This document shows positions 58,600 to 64,000 of a stretch of 64,000 bases of DNA, piece after piece. The DNA is from Isoetes taiwanensis. Its lineage: Eukaryota; Streptophyta; Lycopodiopsida; Isoetales; Isoetaceae. The stretch spans positions 28,731,698 to 28,795,697 of the forward strand of contig JAJEKV010000004.1 in assembly GCA_021234155.1 (NCBI GenBank), given 5' to 3'. Each line of letters starts with the position of its first letter. The first letter of the stretch is position 1. A program made the translations under genes and the position numbers. The notes beneath the pieces are model-generated. The model was not told the DNA's origin. It made no database searches and worked only from the letters and a program-made list of their open reading frames with translations.

Positions 58600-60110
58600 T
58601 GAGTATTCTCTTGGTCTTATCTTTAAAAACTAGAATTTCGTGGTCTTGTTATAATAACTTGAGAAGCTTCTGTTTATGTGAAAGCAGGTTCACCTCTGGT
58701 TGCCTTTCCATGTTGGAAAAACTAGATATTTTCTTGAAGGCTAAAAGATTATGGCCAGTATGCTATCTATAAGAGGTATGAGTGGAACAATGAGCATGAT
58801 CAATATTAACAGGTGGCTGCCTCTCACAGCTTATTATAATTGTTGCCTGCTACACCTTTTAGCGACTCTTACCTGCCAGCATCAGAACCTTTTCGTTGTC
58901 TTAAATAAAAGCTAAGGATATCGTATCTGGACAAAGAGATATCCAGGGATATGATTTGAGAGCTGCATTGTATAAGGCTTTCTAACCAGGAGCACATTAC
59001 AGCAACTAGTTTGAAGCCCCTTATTTGTCAGGTTGGATCATCTGTCATGTCCAACCCTGACCATGCCTTTTATATGTCATGCTCAAGGATGCGTAAAACG
59101 GATTAAAACTATAGAGGTCCAAAACAGGCCCTGTATGATGCAAGAAAATCAGATTTTATTTTTTATGATTTGACTGGCTTAATAGATGAGCTGTCCTATT
59201 AAGGTGAATTGCATATTGTGCAGGTTTTAGGACCGATTCAATTGGATTGAGGAGAAGAATAGACGGGAAGAAGAAACTGTTGGTATGCCAGAAGGAACCT
59301 ATTCACGACAGTTGCAATGGATGATGTAAAGTTCTGGCCATAAACGTTTTGCTGGTGTAGTGGTTCATTCATCAAAGGAATAGACATTTCATGGCAAGTT
59401 ACATTAAACATCTGGACACGTGTTTAAGCAGGACAGGCAACCTTGCGTCTCTTACTTATATTGCACGATCATAGTGTCTGAAAGGATTTCACTTATTACT
59501 GAATTTTGGAGCAAACAAACAGGCCTATGCTTCTGAGGGATCTTTAACCGAACCAAACTCTGTTACATCTGCCAACCCCACACATTTCAATGCATTAAAG
59601 TATCCTTTTTAGTAATATTATCTGGCAAATAAGTTCTTTAGCTACTTGCAGTGCTTGCTGCAGCCAAGGTGCTTATTGCAGCCAAAGTCTTATATTATGT
59701 GACTTTTTTGAGATGTCAGGAGCGTGGAGCCTTGTTGACATCTCAGGAATGTCCCCTAAATGGATATTCCTGTAACATGGAAACCAGTTAAGAACCATTT
59801 TGCGAACTGTAAAAAACCAAGGTCAACAATCGGAATGCTAGGTAAAACTGCAAGAATCACATGTAAATCTTCGAAATGCAAGGTAAAAATGCTGGAGTAG
59901 CAGGTAAACAGCCGCTGCGTAAACCGTCGTTTGCTGGAAATTCCTCGATTTTTCTATGTTTGTTCATTATAGGTAATTTTGGGGTTTACGGGTGCTGGCG
60001 GCGCTGCCGCCATAACTTCCCCTGCAGTGGCGGCGGCGAGCAGCAGAGCTCCGCCATAGCTCTCGGTTTGCATCACCATAGCCGGTTTGCTCGCCATAGC
60101 TCCGGTTCAG
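58600..60110. other. No recognised gene downstream of DUF971 gene
   Basis: A short open segment at 59225-59310 (AGGAGAAGAATAGACGGGAA region) could be a 3' UTR or exon remnant. A doubled phrase TTGCAGCCAA lies at 59660-59690. Nothing else is recognised. Confidence 0.3.
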
Positions 60111-60119
60111 CGTCGCCAT

Positions 60120-60225
60120 AGCAACGTCTCTATAGCATACATATAAGCGTTAGCGGCCAGAGGTTCGATGTCTCTATAGCATACATATAGCGTTAGTTAG
60201 CGAGAGGTTGATGTCGCCATACTTT
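60120..60225. repeat. Tandem repeat, two ~48-bp units
   Basis: GTCTCTATAGCATACATATA with AGCGTTAG and AGAGGTTCGATGTC recurs twice in a row. Confidence 0.7.
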
Positions 60226-60916
60226 CGAGCTTGAGAACTTCATCGATTCAAACCATATGGGAGCTTCAAATGGAGAGATTCAGAGCGAGGCAAACAATGA
60301 GAGTTGGCGGCATAGATTTAGAGCAAGGCAAGCGAGGGGTAGAATAGGGCAAGCAGGGGTAAAACAAGGTAGAACGGGGAATCTTGTTATAGGATCCATT
60401 TTGAAGCTTGTTTTTGAGGCCTTTTACGTAATCAAACTCCACAATCATCTATTATTGCGGGGATCCTCGCCCGGAAGCTTGAGATCTTGCAATACGGCTT
60501 CTATCGTCTGTTTAAAGAACGGTTTGGTATGCATTTCTCTTGTTTTGCTTTGAGTCTTAGCTTTTTGTGCGATTGGACTTGTTATGCTGTGCATTTTGTT
60601 CTTAATGCATCCATTTCTCTTATAATTAATTTCTCTTATAACCAAAGCATTTGTTCTTGGATCCGCAAACAAGAATAGAACGGGAGATCTGCTCTTGAAA
60701 TAGGCTAGAAACAGGGGCAAAAACAAGGTCGAGAATTTCCAACAAACTTCTTTTTTACGGCTTGGTAGCCGAACCAATTTCGGGGTTCCGGTCGGTTACC
60801 TAGCACATAAGTCCATCGGAGCAGGAAGATATTTTTTGATAACATTCTTGGTTTGAAACAATGACAGATGGCGTGGCCAGGAGGACAGAATCGATGGTTT
60901 TTTCTTGGGCTCCAAT

Positions 60917-61184
60917 GGAAACCTCCCCAACTTTCCTTGGAAACCTCCCCAACTTTCCCTGGAAACCTCCCCACCTTTCCCGGAAACCTCCCCAACTTTC
61001 CCTGGAAACCTCCCCAACTTTCTCCATATAAGAAAACAGGGGAGGTTTCCATGGAAACCTCCACCTTTCCGTGGAAACCTCCCCAGCTTTCTTGGATGAC
61101 CTGGGGAGGTTTCCAATTAAGAAAACAGGGGAGGTTTCCATGGAAAGGTGGGGAGGTTTCCATGGAAAGGTGGGGAGGTTTCCA
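60917..61184. repeat. Inverted array P6 (GGAAACCTCCCC / GGGGAGGTTTCC)
   Basis: About seven forward units (GGAAACCTCCCCAACTTTCC, period about 22 bp) and five reverse units lie in mixed orientation, mostly forward on the left and reverse on the right, so the array could fold into a long hairpin. At the first switch the ends meet as a perfect 22-bp palindrome with arms GGAGGTTTCCA and TGGAAACCTCC. The extra pair at 61297-61340 repeats the pattern. Confidence 0.9.
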
Positions 61185-61296
61185 CAAAAGAAAAAAAAGA
61201 AAAGGCTCTCTAAATTTGCACGAAGACCAAGACTAGCCCCGTGCATCTCGGTGGTTGCCAACATTAATGACTATTTTTTTTTTTAAAATATTTTAT

Positions 61297-61340
61297 GGAA
61301 ACCTCCCCAACTTTCCAAAGAAACTAGGGGAGGTTTCCAC
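61297..61340. repeat. Detached P6 inverted pair
   Basis: One forward GGAAACCTCCCCAACTTTCC and one reverse GGGGAGGTTTCC are separated by 12 bases, about 110 bp after the main array. Confidence 0.85.
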
Positions 61341-61380
61341 AAAATGTCTATAAAATTTCAAAGTGAGCTATTTCTTGAGC

Positions 61381-61462
61381 CAAAATTGTTTAAACTAGTG
61401 GGATATACTGGCGCAAAATTGTTTAAACTAGTGGGATATACTGGCGCAAACTAGTGGGATAT
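61381..61462. repeat. 33-bp tandem repeat
   Basis: AAAATTGTTTAAACTAGTGG with GATATACTGGCGC is repeated twice and partly a third time. Confidence 0.85.
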
Positions 61463-61681
61463 CTTCGGGCGTGAATGGGGGTTGGAGACCATGACAAGAG
61501 AAGATCTACTTCAGCCTTGTATTTCAATTGGAAAAGTGTGATTTCATGGCGAGCAAGCATCGATCAATTACAGCGCCATCGGTAAAAGGAGGGTACATTC
61601 AACATTATCACATCGGCCCAAGAACCAACTTTATTTTCTTTGCGACAATAGAAGTGCCATAGCATCGGCTCGATCTACAAT

Positions 61682-61960
61682 GCAAGAACAAGACATAGAT
61701 ACTCGTTATCATTCTATAAGGGAGCAAGAACAAGACATAGATACTCGTTATCATTTTATAAGGGAGCAGGTACAACAAGTGATCACTTACAACATTGTTC
61801 ATCATTTATAAGGGAGCTAACAAGTGATCAACTTACAACATTGTTTAACCAATGAGATGCGGGTATCTACGTATAGACAAGTTGCAGCAAACTCAATATA
61901 TTCTTCCATGACAAGAAATTTCAAGCAGAACTGAATATATTCTTCCATGACAAGAAATTT
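61682..61960. repeat. Cluster of short tandem duplications
   Basis: AGCAAGAACAAGACATAGAT with ACTCGTTATCATT is doubled (about 46 bp). ACAAGTGATCA with ACTTACAACATTGTT is doubled (61775-61845). AATATATTCTTCCATGACAA with GAAATTTCAAG is doubled (61897-61965). Confidence 0.75.
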
Positions 61961-62235
61961 CAAGAAGATCCAGGCTGATGAGGGACTGTTAGAAACAATG
62001 AATCAATAGGATCTTGCATGTGTCCCTCCATGCCATATTTATAGTCGTAATTATTTAGGGAAGACTCGCATATGTCCGATGCTTTTGTATTATGTTCTAT
62101 ATTTCTATTCTCAATCAAAAAATCCAACTACATATTCTCCAAAATCCAACTACACATTCTCCACCGTCTTTGTTTTGATTATTTTTAAAGACATCTCATG
62201 ACCAACAATGTTTGCTTCAATTTATTGAAGCAAAC

Positions 62236-63835
62236 CAAAACACGTAACTTTTTTTTTTTTTTTTTTTTTTTTTGAGGGTACGAAGGTATGATTTTCTATT
62301 AATAAAAAGTGGTCCAAGACCTTATTACATAGTGGCCCAAATGGCCTTATAGGAAGAAGTAGCACATGGTCACCAGATAGGAAGCATCAGTTTCATAAAA
62401 AAGCAGCTGTCAGGCTAAGAAAGCACCATACAATAATGTCTGTGTACTCTGATTGAAGCACCTTCAATCTCTTCCCTATCATTTACAAGAGGATATAAGC
62501 CTCTTCTCTCGTCTCATCCAGTACTAAGGGACTTGGTCCTCTTCCAACCATATCAAGTACTATGGGAAGTCCGCTACATTAGTGGAGCCCTACTAGAAAC
62601 ATGCATCCAGACTATGAAGCATACTCCCGAAATATATTCCTGGAAGCATAGATTTTTCAGCATGGATAACTTGACTAGAAGTGCACTCTTAAAAGTTCAG
62701 TCTCTTCTCCCATCCATAATACTACAGGAGATGTAAACCCTTTCCATCAGTACATTCCTGCTAGCTTGAAGCATGCCCCGAAAGATTAAAGCAAAAAAAT
62801 ACATTACGTACTAAGGAGAACTCTCTCCATCTTCTCATAAATGAGGTACTACGAGTGGTTCTCAAAGGATGTACATCAAACCCAAGCACCCACCACTTCA
62901 CTTTTGCAACTGCCTTCAACCTCTTCCTTGCAAGAGAAGTACTACAGATCGTGGCCCTATTCCTTGAACAAAACAAAGGGAAGTTACTCACATTCCCTGC
63001 AATCATAGGTACTACAGGAGAATGCCTCTTTCATTCCTAGAGAGCATTACCATACGTCTGCCTCCTAGCCATGCAGCCCCACAGATCCATGGCTGCCCCG
63101 TCATGACAAATAGGAGTTGCAGTGGACAAAGTATCTGTTTAAATAATATCTGCCTCCTGAAGCACACCCCGAAAGATTTGAAGACATTACCATTTAAGTA
63201 GTAAATGTGTTGCAGCTACAAGAGACACAGGTCTCCCGTCCTGTATTTCTTGCTTTACCAATCTGCCATGTACGGGTCACCATGACATCCTCGCCAGCTG
63301 GGATGGAGATGGGGTGATGCTATACCCTTACAAGCTTATCTCAGCAAACAACACAGAAGCTTTGGAGCATTGTCATTAATCCAACAAACTAACCAGTACA
63401 CATGCAGAAGTATAGACACTGTCCAAAACTGAAAAATATTACTGAAATCTGCCCTTAAGGCTCTAACAGCAGTTTCATGAAAAGCTATCTGTTAGACTAG
63501 CTGGTGCTCAATCCGAATCACTTAGAAAATACATAAAATCTCTACTGACTTGATCCAAATCTCATACAAAAAATATCTTCACCAGTGGTTGCGGCATTTA
63601 CCTTGGCAGAATGAACCTGTTGCACGAAATCCATGGCAGACCAGAAAGCAGAGATCTTGATACACCTAAGGAATCGATGACCCAGCAATAGCAGCAATCT
63701 GAGCTGCTCTTCCAGCATCGAACACAAGCAAGAGGAGTCCAAGCAACGGGCGGCCGCCGCCGCCGCCCTACTGTGCGCCTAGGGTTAGGTCGACAGACAT
63801 TTTTTCCCTAGCAGGCCATTCAAAACACGTAACTT
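62236..63835 (-). mobile_element. Retroposed segment with 15-bp target-site duplication
   Basis: CAAAACACGTAACTT is present at 62236-62250 and 63821-63835. Directly inside the left copy is a run of about 20 T, that is, a poly-A tail on the minus strand, preceded by TTTTTATTAATAGAAAATCA as in plant LINE 3' ends. The other end (minus-strand 5') has a GGCGGCGGC-rich leader. No reverse transcriptase or other long ORF was seen in the 1.57-kb body, so it is a non-autonomous LINE derivative or retrocopy of a transcript. Confidence 0.8.
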
Positions 63836-64000
63836 GCATGGTAAATTATGCACATAAAATCTTGCAAGCAAATCTATTTTGATATTGAAAGAAAGTTATA
63901 GATAGATAGTATTTGACAGAGAACGTGGATGAAAAGACTTAGCCATAATAAGGAGGAAGAGCTTTATTTAGAGGTAATGGCTTGCAACAACTCGCAAAAT
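63836..64000. other. Flank, no feature seen
   Basis: AT-rich sequence after the target-site copy; nothing recognised before the window ends. Confidence 0.3.

Noticed and set aside
60705-61286. Gly/Pro-rich repetitive ORFs on both strands
   Set aside because: Translations of the P6 inverted array.

Overview
The window is nuclear DNA of a land plant with a large, repeat-rich genome. Evidence: spliced genes with GT-AG introns, a pectin-methyltransferase-type (PMT) gene, PPR fragments, a Ty1/copia element primed by initiator-Met tRNA, LINE reverse transcriptases, Helitron-type ends and CCCTAAA-like tracts. The repeat load and the PPR debris would fit a fern, lycophyte or gymnosperm, but I cannot name the species. 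Most coding traces are interrupted by stops or frameshifts, so they are either decaying copies or carry uncorrected assembly indels.

Layout. 0-5 kb: a possible decayed exon, then interleaved inverted repeats (2.34-4.39 kb) whose captured interior recurs at 54.8-55.6 kb, then a Helitron-type end. 5.6-7.7 kb: PPR and LINE remnants. 9.9 kb: two strong hairpins. 11.1-14.5 kb: two clusters of a 22-bp palindrome. 14.9-15.7 kb: a decayed unrecognised ORF. 16.4-18.3 kb: a broken gene joining a methyltransferase-like segment to an FCP1/TIM50-like HAD phosphatase, with its own palindrome family in the intron and the 3' flank. 18.4-19.2 kb: PPR pseudogene. 19.6-22.1 kb: 5'-truncated LINE (minus). 22.8-25.3 kb: PMT gene, exon structure kept but frames broken. 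25.6-35.8 kb: Helitron-type ends, LINE 3' fragments, a GATA microsatellite and otherwise featureless DNA. 35.8-42.9 kb: a complete young copia element (minus) whose 3' LTR holds a 2.2-kb terminal-inverted-repeat element carrying another palindrome array. 43.4-45.3 kb: WDR12-like WD40 gene (minus) with a MITE inside. 45.6-46.2 kb: a DUF8039-like ORF (minus). 47.8-51.0 kb: a ParB-like/methyltransferase-like gene (plus) with a third palindrome family in its 5' region, intron and 3' flank. 51.6-55.6 kb: PPR fragment and repeats. 57.5-58.6 kb: a DUF971 gene that looks intact. 60.9-61.3 kb: an inverted GGAAACCTCCCC array. 62.25-63.82 kb: a retroposed segment with a 15-bp target-site duplication.

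The most unusual signal is a set of locally distinct palindrome families, several built as 9-bp arms around a 4-nt centre. They sit at gene flanks and inside short introns. One family surrounds a gene that looks like a degenerate ParB-DNA-methyltransferase fusion. A paralogous methyltransferase-like segment 31 kb away is surrounded by a different family. Another array travels in a recently inserted DNA transposon, which gives a physical means of spread.
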